Shown here piece by piece: positions 54,573 through 63,658 of a stretch of DNA of 64,000 bases. Under the pieces are notes generated by a model. The model was not told where the DNA came from. It did no database searches and worked only from the letters and a program-made list of their open reading frames with translations. Numbering within the stretch: the first letter of the stretch is position 1; each line of letters starts with the position of its first letter. Source of the stretch: Deltaproteobacteria bacterium (GTDB lineage Bacteria; Desulfobacterota; Binatia; HRBIN30; CADEER01); the NCBI GenBank assembly GCA_029262455.1, contig JAJCZJ010000044.1:59378-123377 (forward strand). Direction: 5' to 3'. Both the position numbers and the translations under genes were made by a program.

Positions 54573-55526
54573 TCACAGGTTGGGAACAACCTCCCCGTCG
54601 CCATAGCGTTCGAGGTAGTCTTGGCGGAGCCCCAAGCACTCATTGTCCTTGTAGCGGCAGCCCAAGCAGCGCTCGCCGTACGCATTCGGCGAGATTTTCG
54701 ACTCCCACAAGGTAAAGGTCGACCTTGGCGTGATGACCAGTACCTTATCATCTCGCAGGTCAGCTACGTGATCTTCGTACCCCGGAAACATACAGCGCGG
54801 AATGTGTCGTGACAGGACCTCGACACCCAGCTTTTTGCCTTGCTCGAAGGCAGCCACAATCCCCTCGCGCATTTCGCTCACCGGCAAGAGCGAATCGAGA
54901 TTGTCCTTGTTCCGGTCAGATAGCGAGACCAGCCACAAATTGAAGCGTTCCACGCCTTCTCCGGCCCAGTGATCGACGATATCCGCCAAGTGCATCCAGG
55001 TGTCGCTCTTGATAATGAGATCGCCGACCGGCTTGTGCCCGTGCTTGGCGAGGTTCCGCACCCCCTCGGTGACCAAATCAAACGCCTCCACCTTACCCAT
55101 GATGTGCGAATAGAGTTCGGGGGTGTGCGCCATGAAGGAGATGTGAAACTCGTTCAACCCCGCCTCAACCGCCTGCTTGGCGTAATCGGAGTACGAATAC
55201 ATCATGCCGTTCGACGCGACCTTGATCGAGAGATATCCGCGGTCGCGGCACCAGCGAATCAACGGCAAAAGGCCGCGACGAATCGTCGGTTCGCCGCCAC
55301 CAAACGCCACCTGCGTCGCGCCCTTCGCCCGAGCATCGGCGAGGGTGTTCATCACCGCCGCGAGACTCATGTTCTCCTGCCGCATCTCGTCGGTGATCGA
55401 GCAATAGTCACATTGCACATTGCAGGCGTAGCCGATCTGCACGTCGACCAGGACATCGGTGTAATCCGCCCACTCGGTATCGGGCGTGTACCTGGTAGCG
55501 TTGTCGAGGTTGGGCTGAGTTTCCAT
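54573..55526 (-). CDS. Radical SAM enzyme of the HXS cluster (HxsC candidate)
   Basis: 317 residues, GAGG ahead of the ATG. CNVQCDYC gives C35, C39 and C42, then VAFGGGEPTIRRGLL. The C-terminal motif PRCMFPGYED and RCLGCRYKDNECLG (C-x2-C-x6-C-x-G) match the other paralogues here. By size and position it could fill the HxsC role, but I cannot confirm membership in that family. It lies 97 bp upstream of the HxsD gene in the same orientation. It probably modifies the HGS peptide together with HxsB. Confidence 0.82.
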   Translation of the reverse strand: METQPNLDNATRYTPDTEWADYTDVLVDVQIGYACNVQCDYCSITDEMRQENMSLAAVMNTLADARAKGATQVAFGGGEPTIRRGLLPLIRWCRDRGYLSIKVASNGMMYSYSDYAKQAVEAGLNEFHISFMAHTPELYSHIMGKVEAFDLVTEGVRNLAKHGHKPVGDLIIKSDTWMHLADIVDHWAGEGVERFNLWLVSLSDRNKDNLDSLLPVSEMREGIVAAFEQGKKLGVEVLSRHIPRCMFPGYEDHVADLRDDKVLVITPRSTFTLWESKISPNAYGERCLGCRYKDNECLGLRQDYLERYGDGEVVPNL

Positions 55527-55608
55527 CTGCTACCTCAGCCAGACGATCCGGGTAGGACTCTCACGAAGCGACGAAGCCAATGAAGGAAAGCGTCCCACCG
55601 GCCGGCCG

Positions 55609-57924
55609 TTACGCCAACTCAACCGACGGCCGCGCGCGCTCGACACGCATATCGGGCTTCTCGTCGGCGAAGACTTGGAACCCTTCGCACACTGTCGTCC
55701 ACGGGCATTCCAAACAGACGTCGCGCTTCTCTCTCTTGGCACCGAGCCAATCGTAGAGGTTGACCTGCTCCGGAAAGCGGGGATCGGCCGCAAAGATCAT
55801 GGTCCGCCCGAGCTTTTGCAGGTCGCCGGAAACGTACTGCTCATAGCCCGGCATCGCACAGAACTGAGCGTTGATGACGTGAATCGCAATCTCGTCGGCG
55901 TAGCGGTCGATGACCTGCATCACGGCCCGGCCTGCTTCCTCCAACGGTGGGACGACGTCGTCATAGGCGCGCCCAAAGGGTGTGGTGAATTGAAAATTGA
56001 TCTTCGAGAACCCCTTGGCAACAGCCAACGCAGTCAGAGGCAGCAGGTGATCGAGATTGGCCCGCACGATGGTGACGTTCAACCCGGTATCAACGCTGTC
56101 GGGTTTCAACTCCATGACGTTATCGACACCCGCCATGGTCTGCTCGAAGCTGCCCGGCGCATCAGTTGCGGCATCGTGAATCTCGGCCGTCGCGCCGTGC
56201 ACCGAAATCAACAAATGCGAGATCCCGCTGGTTACCAAACGTTGCGCCAGCTCGCGATCGCGCAGCAAGCGACCGTTGCTGGTGACATTGATCGTGCGAT
56301 ACCCGAGGTCGCCGGCCAGTTCAATCGCATCGATGAGCTGCGGGTGCATGGTCGGCTCACCACCGTCGATGTCGAGCAAGTCCGTGCCCTCATCGCGGTG
56401 CTGGCGCAGGATCTCGTCGATCTTGTCCCATTCCATCGCAGCCGAAACACGGTCGCCCGTCGCACAGAACACGCAACGGTTGGCGCACTTGTAGGTGATG
56501 TTCATGATCAGCTTGCGCGCCTGCCGCGCCGCCATCTTCATATCGAAAGCAGCGCGCGCCTTGGCGACGTAACCAGGCGGGCACTTCGGCGGATCAAAGC
56601 ACGGCTTGTGCTGAAAAAGGCCGCCGTCTTTGAGGTCGACGCCTTGCGACGGGATCAACTCCATCTCGACCAGCTGCTCGTGCAGCTCGGTGCCGCGGAT
56701 CGGTGTCGCAAACTGCATCGACGGCCAGGCATCGAAACGCTCGTGCAGGTCCCAGGCCAAATCGAGAGTCGCGGTGACGTGCTCCGGAGTCTCCCATGGA
56801 AACCCGATGATGTAGTGCACCATCAGCGGTACACCGAGTTCGTGCGCCCAACCGGCGACCCGGTAGATCGCATCGAGGCTCTGGCCCTTGCCGATCGAGT
56901 CGTTCAGATCACTTTGGTTCGCACTCTCCGCGGAGATACTGAGGATGTTAACCCGCCCGCGCATCAACGCCACGCCCTCCCGATCGAGGTGGTCGGCGCG
57001 CATTCCGTTCGGAAAGTCGTAGGTTAGATCGAGTTCGTTGAAGCTGCGCAGCATGTCATTGAAATCGGCGCGCACGTTGACCATCTCGTCGAGGACGATG
57101 AGCTTGTTGGCGCGGTACACATTGCGCAACAGGTAGGCCCAGTGCCGCAAGCGATCGAGCGGAATTGGGTGATAGGTCTTGCGCCCACTTTCGCGCCAGC
57201 CCGGGTTACTGGTGCAGAAAATGCATCGGTGCGGGCAACCGGTACTGGTGAGGAACGAGCGCGTCCCAGGGGCGATGCCAAAGGTGTTCTGCCACGTGCC
57301 ATCACCGAAGCAACGACCCAAGAAGCCATCAAAATTGTTCATGTCGAGGCCGTCGAGAAAATAAAAAGGGACGAGGGGATCGGCCCCGCGTTCGCCGGCG
57401 TCGCGCAGCACAGCGCGGGATCCGCGCAGGGTCGCAAGATACTCGGGGTCGCCGAGAAAGCGCTCGCCCGGGTACTTGAGGATGGCGTCGAGCTGCGGAT
57501 AGTCGGCGAGCACCTTGTCGCCATCGTAGTCCATGTAGTGCTGCCCGCCGACGTAGCCGTCGCACAACAACAGCACAGAATTCGGATACTTGTAGCGCAA
57601 GGCCGGTATCAGCGCCTGCGTTTCCGGATGGGCTGCCTCGATGCGCAAGAAAACAGTGGCCCCAAGGACAACGACGTCAAAGTCATCGTCCGGCAGTCCT
57701 GCGACGAACTCCTCATGCTTCATTCCGAGGATGTAACCGCCACCCGCAGCGCGCCCAAACTTACCAGAATTAGGCTGCGCAAAGGCGTCGTAGACTTCGA
57801 CTTGCGCACCGGCGCGAGCCGCCAAACCAGCACACGCAAGTGGACCGTGATTGGCAAAGGTCGGGTAGTCGATGAAGTCGTCATCGAGCACCAACGGAGG
57901 ATTGACGAACAGAAAACGCGGCAT
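55609..57924 (-). CDS. B12-binding-type protein with two radical SAM domains
   Basis: 771 residues. Residues 1-160 form a Rossmann-like cobalamin-binding domain of class B radical SAM proteins (FVNPPLVLDDDFIDYPT, VVVLGATVF). The first radical SAM domain has CPHRCIFC (C230, C234, C237) and a GFPWETPEHV segment. The second has CANRCVFC (C480, C484, C487), LLDIDGGEPTMHPQ, then FCAMPGYEQ and VCLECPWTTVCEG near the end. A class B domain may methylate or make a C-C bond, while the second resembles the cluster's other enzymes. A single chain carrying both is rare. It starts 2 bp after the upstream gene. Confidence 0.85.
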   Translation of the reverse strand: MPRFLFVNPPLVLDDDFIDYPTFANHGPLACAGLAARAGAQVEVYDAFAQPNSGKFGRAAGGGYILGMKHEEFVAGLPDDDFDVVVLGATVFLRIEAAHPETQALIPALRYKYPNSVLLLCDGYVGGQHYMDYDGDKVLADYPQLDAILKYPGERFLGDPEYLATLRGSRAVLRDAGERGADPLVPFYFLDGLDMNNFDGFLGRCFGDGTWQNTFGIAPGTRSFLTSTGCPHRCIFCTSNPGWRESGRKTYHPIPLDRLRHWAYLLRNVYRANKLIVLDEMVNVRADFNDMLRSFNELDLTYDFPNGMRADHLDREGVALMRGRVNILSISAESANQSDLNDSIGKGQSLDAIYRVAGWAHELGVPLMVHYIIGFPWETPEHVTATLDLAWDLHERFDAWPSMQFATPIRGTELHEQLVEMELIPSQGVDLKDGGLFQHKPCFDPPKCPPGYVAKARAAFDMKMAARQARKLIMNITYKCANRCVFCATGDRVSAAMEWDKIDEILRQHRDEGTDLLDIDGGEPTMHPQLIDAIELAGDLGYRTINVTSNGRLLRDRELAQRLVTSGISHLLISVHGATAEIHDAATDAPGSFEQTMAGVDNVMELKPDSVDTGLNVTIVRANLDHLLPLTALAVAKGFSKINFQFTTPFGRAYDDVVPPLEEAGRAVMQVIDRYADEIAIHVINAQFCAMPGYEQYVSGDLQKLGRTMIFAADPRFPEQVNLYDWLGAKREKRDVCLECPWTTVCEGFQVFADEKPDMRVERARPSVELA

Positions 57925-57926
57925 GC

Positions 57927-58964
57927 TCAGAGCGCCCGCATCATTGCCTGCTGCCGCTGCTCCTCCGATGGCTGCTCAGTCCTCGACCGTTGCCCGCGCC
58001 TCGCCTTCAAGCGTTCGAACAACTCCGGCGAAGGGTCTTTGCCGAGAACCGCCCTGATGACATCGTCCGGATCCTCGAAGATCGGCGACAGCTCACGCTC
58101 GTCGTAGGTTTTCGCCATCGAAAACATCCCTGCACAGATCGAGTCGAAGCGGCACACGTCGCACGCCTCCGATTTGCCGTGCAGAAACTCGCGCTGATGA
58201 ATGAAGCCTTTGAAGTCGAGAAAGCGAATACAGCGCTCTTCCTCTTTGATGATCTTGCGCGCCTCGGTCGACGCCCAGGCGAAACGGCCCATGTAGCAAA
58301 GTGGCACCCGCTCGGCCCGAAAAGACCGCGAAGTGCTGGCCAGGTACTCCATCGCCTTCTCGAGCGACACCTGAAATTCGTAGTGCTTGGGGATACAGTC
58401 CGGGTGTTCCTCGGCACGGTTGCCGTCCGGGTCCATGTTGTTCCAAACGAAGTGCCGGATGAACGGAAAGTTTTCACAAATCCAGCGAACGTTCTCGTGC
58501 AGGTGGTCGCAGTTGTACACATTGATCACCGTGTTGATGTCACAGGTGATCCCCATGTCGGGAACGTTTTCCAAACAGCGAATCAGAATATCCCAGGCGC
58601 CTTCATACTGCGTGATGTAGTCGTGCACTTCGCGCCGGTAGCTGTGCAGCGAAACGTGAATGTGCGTCAGACCCGCATCCACACACTCGCGGAAGAATTC
58701 CTTGTCAGCCAACTTTTGCCCGTTCGTAATCATACGGCTGAACAGATTGCACTCACGCGCGTACGAGAGTGCCGGCAGCAAGAGCTCCGAGGTGCTCGGT
58801 TCCCCGCCGGTCAGGATGACGCCGTCGTACCCCATCTCGACCAGCTTATCGATTTCACCGCGCATTTGATCGACATCGAGGTGCACCCCGGTCGGCGGAT
58901 TCGAGCAAAACTGACAGTTCTGGTAGCAGTTTCGCGTGAGCTGCAAATAACCGAGATTCGCCAT
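57927..58964 (-). CDS. Radical SAM enzyme of the HXS cluster
   Basis: 345 residues. The stop codon of the upstream gene (TAA) is followed immediately by GGGGAG, a ribosome-binding site for this ATG. CYQNCQFC gives C13, C17 and C20, then VILTGGEPSTSELLLP, HVSLHSYRREVHDY and the shared C-terminal pieces VPLCYMGRFAW and ACDVCRFDSICAG. It likely produces a deoxyadenosyl radical acting on a peptide. The gene sits in the middle of the cluster, between a 651-frame radical SAM gene and the B12-type protein. Confidence 0.85.
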   Translation of the reverse strand: MANLGYLQLTRNCYQNCQFCSNPPTGVHLDVDQMRGEIDKLVEMGYDGVILTGGEPSTSELLLPALSYARECNLFSRMITNGQKLADKEFFRECVDAGLTHIHVSLHSYRREVHDYITQYEGAWDILIRCLENVPDMGITCDINTVINVYNCDHLHENVRWICENFPFIRHFVWNNMDPDGNRAEEHPDCIPKHYEFQVSLEKAMEYLASTSRSFRAERVPLCYMGRFAWASTEARKIIKEEERCIRFLDFKGFIHQREFLHGKSEACDVCRFDSICAGMFSMAKTYDERELSPIFEDPDDVIRAVLGKDPSPELFERLKARRGQRSRTEQPSEEQRQQAMMRAL

Positions 58965-58973
58965 CGGCTCCCC

Positions 58974-60845
58974 TTACGCCTGCGCTTCTCGCAGCTGCTG
59001 CCAACGCCGCTCGCGCTCTTCCCGCGCCTTGCGAGTGTTGGCCATCAGCGGCTCCTCGGGGAGAGGTTGCGGACCTGCAAATCCCGGCAGGCTCTGAGCC
59101 ACCGGCTCCAGCGGCTTGCCGTCACGCAATCGCCCCGGCACTTCCGGGCGCAAGCGGTTGATCTGCGCCTCGGCGCTCTCTGCCCAAGCCCCATCGCCCA
59201 AGGGGGCGAGTTGCGCAAACCCTTGATCGCGCAGGAAGTTGATGTGAGCACCGTCGCAACGGTCGTTGATTCGACAGTCGCGACAACGCAAGGACTTGCC
59301 CCAATAACCTTCTTTGACGTGCGAGCGCGCAAGCTCCTTGGTATCGACGCGCCCAGTCTCGGGGTCGAACATCTTCTTCGCCAAGACCTTCGGCGCTTCA
59401 CGCAACTCCGTATCTGGGGTCAGGCACGCCGGCAAACCACTCACGGCGACGGGCAGGCGCAGCTCTTCGAAGAACTCGCGCGGCTTGCGAACATCGATTT
59501 CAATCGCGTCTTTGAGGAACTCGTGCCCCGGCTGGTGAATTCGCAGACGTGTCATCCAGCGCTCGACCGTGTCGCGGTTGGCCAGCAGCCAAGCCGCCGT
59601 GCTTTTCGTAAGCTCTACCTCGAGGTCGACTCCAACAGGCAGCTCGGCGTCGCCGCCGAGTAGCACCTCGAGATCATCACCGCCCCGCACACTGATCAAC
59701 AACGGGTTGCGCACCGCAGCTCGGTCGACCATGCGCGACACTTTCGCAGCCTTCGCGAAAATACCGATCTTGTCGTCCACCGGCAGACTCTCGAGGTCGG
59801 TCAGATCGTCGATCTCGATGCCGAGGTACGAGCTGCCAAACGGCAGCCCAGCCGGCGTCAGATCGGCGTATTGCCAATCCGTCGGGTCCGCCTTACCCAC
59901 CGACCAGACTTCCCACTCCGAGCGGTTCTGACGCCCGACGACCCGATCGGCGGTGTTGCAAAAAGGTTCGATGAAACAGTACTGGCAGCGCTCTTGCTCG
60001 CGACACTCGAGCGGCTCGCCCTCGTCCAAGTAGCGCTTCACCTGATGACGGCGGCCATTCACCTCGTCGAGCATCTTGTGCGGGTCTTGAATCAAGTCTT
60101 CCAAGTCTTCGAGATACTCGACCGGGAATCGATTCGTCCAAATCACTACGCCCGGATGACGATTGAGACTAAACACCTTCTGCAGGCGAGGCAGATGCTC
60201 GCGCGGGTCGTAGAACAATTCGTTGCGGTTCTCGAAGGCGACCCCCTGAGGAATCACATGCAACAGATCAAACTCGGTCACCCCCACCGACAGGCACAAG
60301 TCGACGATCTGATCGATGTACGCAACGTTCTGTTTGTTGATGCAAACATCGGCGTTGACGATGATCCGCCCTTCGCGCTGGGCGCGAATCATGCCCTTCA
60401 TCAACTTGCGAAACGCACCCTTCGTCCCGGTCAAGCGATCGTGCAATTCCGCCGTGTGGCCATGCAGGCTGAACGTAATCTCCCCGAGACCGGCATCGAC
60501 CGCATCCTTGTAAAACTGCCGCTGGGAAAACATGATCCCGTTGGTGACGGTCTGCACGCGGCTGTAACCAATCTCCTTGGCATAGCGAACGAACTCGACA
60601 AACTTCGGATGGATCGAACCCTCGCCACCCGAGAGAATGACTTTGTCGGCATTGAGCTCGTTGCGCCCACGATCGAGTTCGCGCCGCACATCCCCCTCCA
60701 AAAGGTAGACGCCGCGCGGAGTATCCGTGTCGAGACAAAAGACGCAGCGACTGCTGCAAGCCGTCACCAAGCGCACCCAGTGTTTGCGAACATTGGCGAC
60801 ACGCTCGCGCGCCAGCATCTTCCGCTTTAGGTGTTCACTGTCCAT
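58974..60845 (-). CDS. Radical SAM enzyme with duplicated auxiliary Cys motif
   Basis: 623 residues from the ATG at 60,845 (GAGG upstream; an ATG nine codons earlier is possible). CSSRCVFC gives C30, C34 and C37, followed by KVILSGGEGSIHP, a GGEP variant, and FSLHGHTAELHDRLTG. Residues about 300-325 hold CREQERCQYCFIEPFC. A second half (about 340-560), weakly barrel-like but without its own CxxxCxxC, ends in LRCRDCRINDRCDG. The layout suggests an ancestral tandem protein whose second radical SAM unit has decayed. It overlaps the upstream gene by 19 bp. Confidence 0.8.
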   Translation of the reverse strand: MDSEHLKRKMLARERVANVRKHWVRLVTACSSRCVFCLDTDTPRGVYLLEGDVRRELDRGRNELNADKVILSGGEGSIHPKFVEFVRYAKEIGYSRVQTVTNGIMFSQRQFYKDAVDAGLGEITFSLHGHTAELHDRLTGTKGAFRKLMKGMIRAQREGRIIVNADVCINKQNVAYIDQIVDLCLSVGVTEFDLLHVIPQGVAFENRNELFYDPREHLPRLQKVFSLNRHPGVVIWTNRFPVEYLEDLEDLIQDPHKMLDEVNGRRHQVKRYLDEGEPLECREQERCQYCFIEPFCNTADRVVGRQNRSEWEVWSVGKADPTDWQYADLTPAGLPFGSSYLGIEIDDLTDLESLPVDDKIGIFAKAAKVSRMVDRAAVRNPLLISVRGGDDLEVLLGGDAELPVGVDLEVELTKSTAAWLLANRDTVERWMTRLRIHQPGHEFLKDAIEIDVRKPREFFEELRLPVAVSGLPACLTPDTELREAPKVLAKKMFDPETGRVDTKELARSHVKEGYWGKSLRCRDCRINDRCDGAHINFLRDQGFAQLAPLGDGAWAESAEAQINRLRPEVPGRLRDGKPLEPVAQSLPGFAGPQPLPEEPLMANTRKAREERERRWQQLREAQA

Positions 60846-62605
60846 CGTTTTGACCTCGCTGAGCTCTGCCATCCGACCGCAATCCCGGGACAGTCTTCCA
60901 CCACACACCCTACCCCGTCGTCCAGACAACCCTCGAATTCGCCGATCGAATCGGATCCGCTTGCTCGATAGGACACAGTCCTACCACTTTCAATCGTTTG
61001 CTCATCGCCATTCTTGGCTACTACCACCGCAACGTCGGTTTTAGCATCCCCCGAAAAGCACTTCGGCAACAATCTCTCGACAGCATCGCGCGCCGCGGCC
61101 GGTAAATCTACCACTGCGTCAGCGAGATCATCGAGTGATCCACCCTCTGAAGAAAGCCTGAATCTCGGCTCACCTGGCAGGCTGCCCTCTGCCCATGCTG
61201 CCGCGAACGCAGCGACTGTCGTCGCGTCGTGCAGAATCGCGTAGGCACCGACCTCGATACCCGCCTCGCCCAGGCGTTCAACCGCGCGCAACATCGCTGC
61301 AAAAGCACCGGGGATGCCGCAGTGGGCGTCGTGAGTCGTTGCGTCCGGACCGAAAATGGCTACATCGACCCGCCGCAGGGTCTTGAGACGGCGCAAATCG
61401 AGATCGGACCAGTCGACGATCGCGCTCGCTTCCCCGGCGACCACGACCTCGGGGAACAAACGCACCGCATCATATAGAAGAGAAGCTGCATCGGGGTGCG
61501 CCAACAAGTCGGCGCCGGCGACCCGCAGTCCGCTCGGCCGCAGGCGGGCGGCTCGAACCAACCGAGCGCGCACCTCTCGCGTCGGTTCTTCGCCAGTGCC
61601 ACGATCGCTGCATGACTCACACCGCACCCTGTGCGGGCCAGCCCAACCCAACACCATCGGCGCCGAGGAGGTCCACTGCTGCTGGTCGCTGACGGTCTCT
61701 GGAACTCGTCGGGCTGAAACTTCCGGGTCGATGATTTCCTGCCAACCGAAACGATCGACGTAGTCCGTCGGGGCGCCCGCGCAGAGCGGCATTCCCGGAC
61801 ACTCCAAGCACCCGGCCTGGGCGTCGCTACGCATCCTTGTCGCGCCGTCGTCCGCAACCCACATCTCGCTATCAGGCGCTGCAAACAAAGGACTCAGCCG
61901 CGGCGACGTACAGACCGGAAAGTCCCGTATAGCAAGGCTCAGACGACGTTCGAGCGCACGAGTCGCGGCGCGTTCGAGTGGCTCTCGGACCAAGTCCAGT
62001 CGAACAGACAAGGGCACGAAGTCGACGCGGCTGCGCGTATCCTGTTCCATCAAACGCCGCAGGCAAACGTTCTTCACCTCCAAGCGCGCCAAGACCTCGA
62101 TGGTCTCCGCCAAATGAGGCATCGTCGGTCGCGTCACCACCACCTCCGCCTCCACATTCATCCCCACTTCGACACACGCCCGCATCGCCCGATGCGCAGC
62201 GCGCAACGCACCGCTACGGCCAACCAACCAGTCGTGGGCGTCTTGTCGCCCACAGTGAAAGGGAATCACAACACGGCTCACGCCAGTGTTGCGCAGCTGC
62301 TCCACGGCAGTAACATCCAGCCCTTCCCCGTCGGTATAGAGGCTAGGGGCATCGGTGCGACCAGCCCCCAACTCAACCAGCAACTCGAGTCCACCAGAGT
62401 CGGCTAGAAAGCTACCGTCGAGAACGAATCCGCCAGAAATGTTCTTGGCAGCAAGAGCCGCCGCTCGGACATCGGCAATCGAGCGCTGCGAGCCACCCAC
62501 CTGGCGACGCAGCGGCAACGCCGTCTCCTCGTAGCGAGACAATCGCAGGCGAACCGAGCCGGCACGACGCCGAACCGATTGCGCGTTCTTTTCAATGGAA
62601 CTCAT
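60827..62605 (-). CDS. Degenerate radical SAM-like protein lacking CxxxCxxC
   Basis: 592 residues. It reads like a radical SAM barrel (AHRAMRACVEVGMNVEAEVVVTRPTMPHLAETIEVLARLEVKNVCLRRL) but the N-terminal region has no CxxxCxxC, and the GGEP position is LDGSFLAD. It keeps a C-terminal-type motif, GCLECPGMPLCAG, near 270. A second half (about 330-520: RVRCESCSDRG, VVVAGEASAIVDW, VDVAIFGPDATTHDAHCG, AFAAMLRAVERLGEAGIEVGAYAIL) repeats the pattern, again without the SAM-cluster motif. It is thus a tandem pseudo-radical SAM, possibly a peptide-binding scaffold. It is the first gene of the cluster. Confidence 0.75.
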   Translation of the reverse strand: MSSIEKNAQSVRRRAGSVRLRLSRYEETALPLRRQVGGSQRSIADVRAAALAAKNISGGFVLDGSFLADSGGLELLVELGAGRTDAPSLYTDGEGLDVTAVEQLRNTGVSRVVIPFHCGRQDAHDWLVGRSGALRAAHRAMRACVEVGMNVEAEVVVTRPTMPHLAETIEVLARLEVKNVCLRRLMEQDTRSRVDFVPLSVRLDLVREPLERAATRALERRLSLAIRDFPVCTSPRLSPLFAAPDSEMWVADDGATRMRSDAQAGCLECPGMPLCAGAPTDYVDRFGWQEIIDPEVSARRVPETVSDQQQWTSSAPMVLGWAGPHRVRCESCSDRGTGEEPTREVRARLVRAARLRPSGLRVAGADLLAHPDAASLLYDAVRLFPEVVVAGEASAIVDWSDLDLRRLKTLRRVDVAIFGPDATTHDAHCGIPGAFAAMLRAVERLGEAGIEVGAYAILHDATTVAAFAAAWAEGSLPGEPRFRLSSEGGSLDDLADAVVDLPAAARDAVERLLPKCFSGDAKTDVAVVVAKNGDEQTIESGRTVSYRASGSDSIGEFEGCLDDGVGCVVEDCPGIAVGWQSSARSKRWTVNT

Positions 62606-63018
62606 CTGGAGAAAGTTGTCCCCGAAAGGTTTTCGTTTGGATTTCCCTTCCAGAAGGCAATAAAAAGCCCCCGGTGTAAAGGAAAAAGCTTAGATCACTT
62701 CTCCACCCGCTAAGACCGAGGCGAACCGAACAACGTCCGGGAACACCAACCACCACCCGGCGGCTCAGCCGTCGATAGCAGATCGTTGCGATCGGGGCCA
62801 AGCGGTCGTCTCGCACGTTGTCGTGTAGCACGAGGGCGAGTCTTTGGGGTTTGTCAAGCGCGGACCGCCATTTTTATGCCGCTCCACCCAACTTTCGCTT
62901 TACTCTCCAACAAATCGCGTGATACGGACAATCAAAGATATCTTATCCTATATAGGTTGGCGTTGGCTCTATCTCGCAGCGTCAGACAATTCGGACCGAA
63001 AGAAAAAAGGGGGTTCCC
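62606..63018. other. Divergent regulatory spacer between HXS cluster and precursor operon
   Basis: This 413-bp region separates the minus-strand enzyme run from the plus-strand Tat protein/precursor operon. It must hold promoters for both. A TTGACA occurs on the minus strand at 62,852-62,857 without a clear -10. The plus-strand candidate is listed separately. No gene was recognised. Confidence 0.5.
62925..62954 (+). promoter_or_regulatory. Candidate promoter of the precursor copy 2 operon
   Basis: CGGACA (62,925-62,930), an 18-bp spacer and TATATA (62,949-62,954), about 65 bases before the GTG start at 63,019. It is a weak match but lies in an AT-rich patch of an otherwise GC-rich spacer. 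Confidence 0.35.
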
Positions 63019-63618
63019 GTGCAAAACGAAGAGAAGACTCAACTGTCGAGACGAGCATTTGTCGGCAAGATCGCAACGGGCGCAGCCGGCGCTGCCGTTG
63101 CACTGACCGCGACCGCGGCACCAGCGATGGCGGCTGCACGGCGCGAATCCGCAGCGAGCGCCGACTTCACTGGCGAGAGTGCCACAGCGCAAGACGACGC
63201 GATGCAGCCACTGGGTGCGGAGATCGCCAGCGAGACGGCTCCTGCACCTTGGGATCTGATCAAACCGCTGGCAGCTGGATCCGCGGTCAGCGAAGGCTGG
63301 CGCGTCCAGACGATGACCGGCGTCGTACACGGGTCGTCGGTTCTGACGCTCGAGAACGAGCGCGGGCGCGCTCACCGAGTGCACATCTGCCGCAATAGCG
63401 GCGCACCGAGTGGTCTGGTGTACACCGACAATGTCGATCTCGTCGTGATGAACGGGGGCCGGGGCGACCTGCCGACCGAAGAAGGTTTTGGCCAAGCCGT
63501 CGCAGAGATTGCACACGCGATCGCGGCGAATGAAAAGCGGCTGCCTCAGATTGTCGCTGAGTTGATGCCGCAATCCGAACGAGAAGACTTACACGCCGCC
63601 ACAGCGCGGCTTCGTTGA
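63019..63618 (+). CDS. Tat-signal protein upstream of HGS precursor copy 2
   Basis: 199 residues from a GTG, preceded by AAAGGGGG. The N-terminus has a twin-arginine motif (LSRRAFVGK) followed by an Ala-rich hydrophobic stretch ending near PAMAAA, so export by the Tat pathway is likely. The mature part has VVHGSSVLTLENERGRAHRVHICRNSG and VYTDNVDLVVMNGGRGDLPTEEGFG. I do not recognise it. The following precursor starts 40 bp later with its own ribosome-binding site. Tat export usually carries folded or cofactor-bearing proteins, so this could be a partner or modifier acting after export. Confidence 0.8.
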   Translation: MQNEEKTQLSRRAFVGKIATGAAGAAVALTATAAPAMAAARRESAASADFTGESATAQDDAMQPLGAEIASETAPAPWDLIKPLAAGSAVSEGWRVQTMTGVVHGSSVLTLENERGRAHRVHICRNSGAPSGLVYTDNVDLVVMNGGRGDLPTEEGFGQAVAEIAHAIAANEKRLPQIVAELMPQSEREDLHAATARLR

Positions 63619-63658
63619 GGGCAGCGCCCCTCAACGGGCGCGGGGTTAAGGAGAGACA

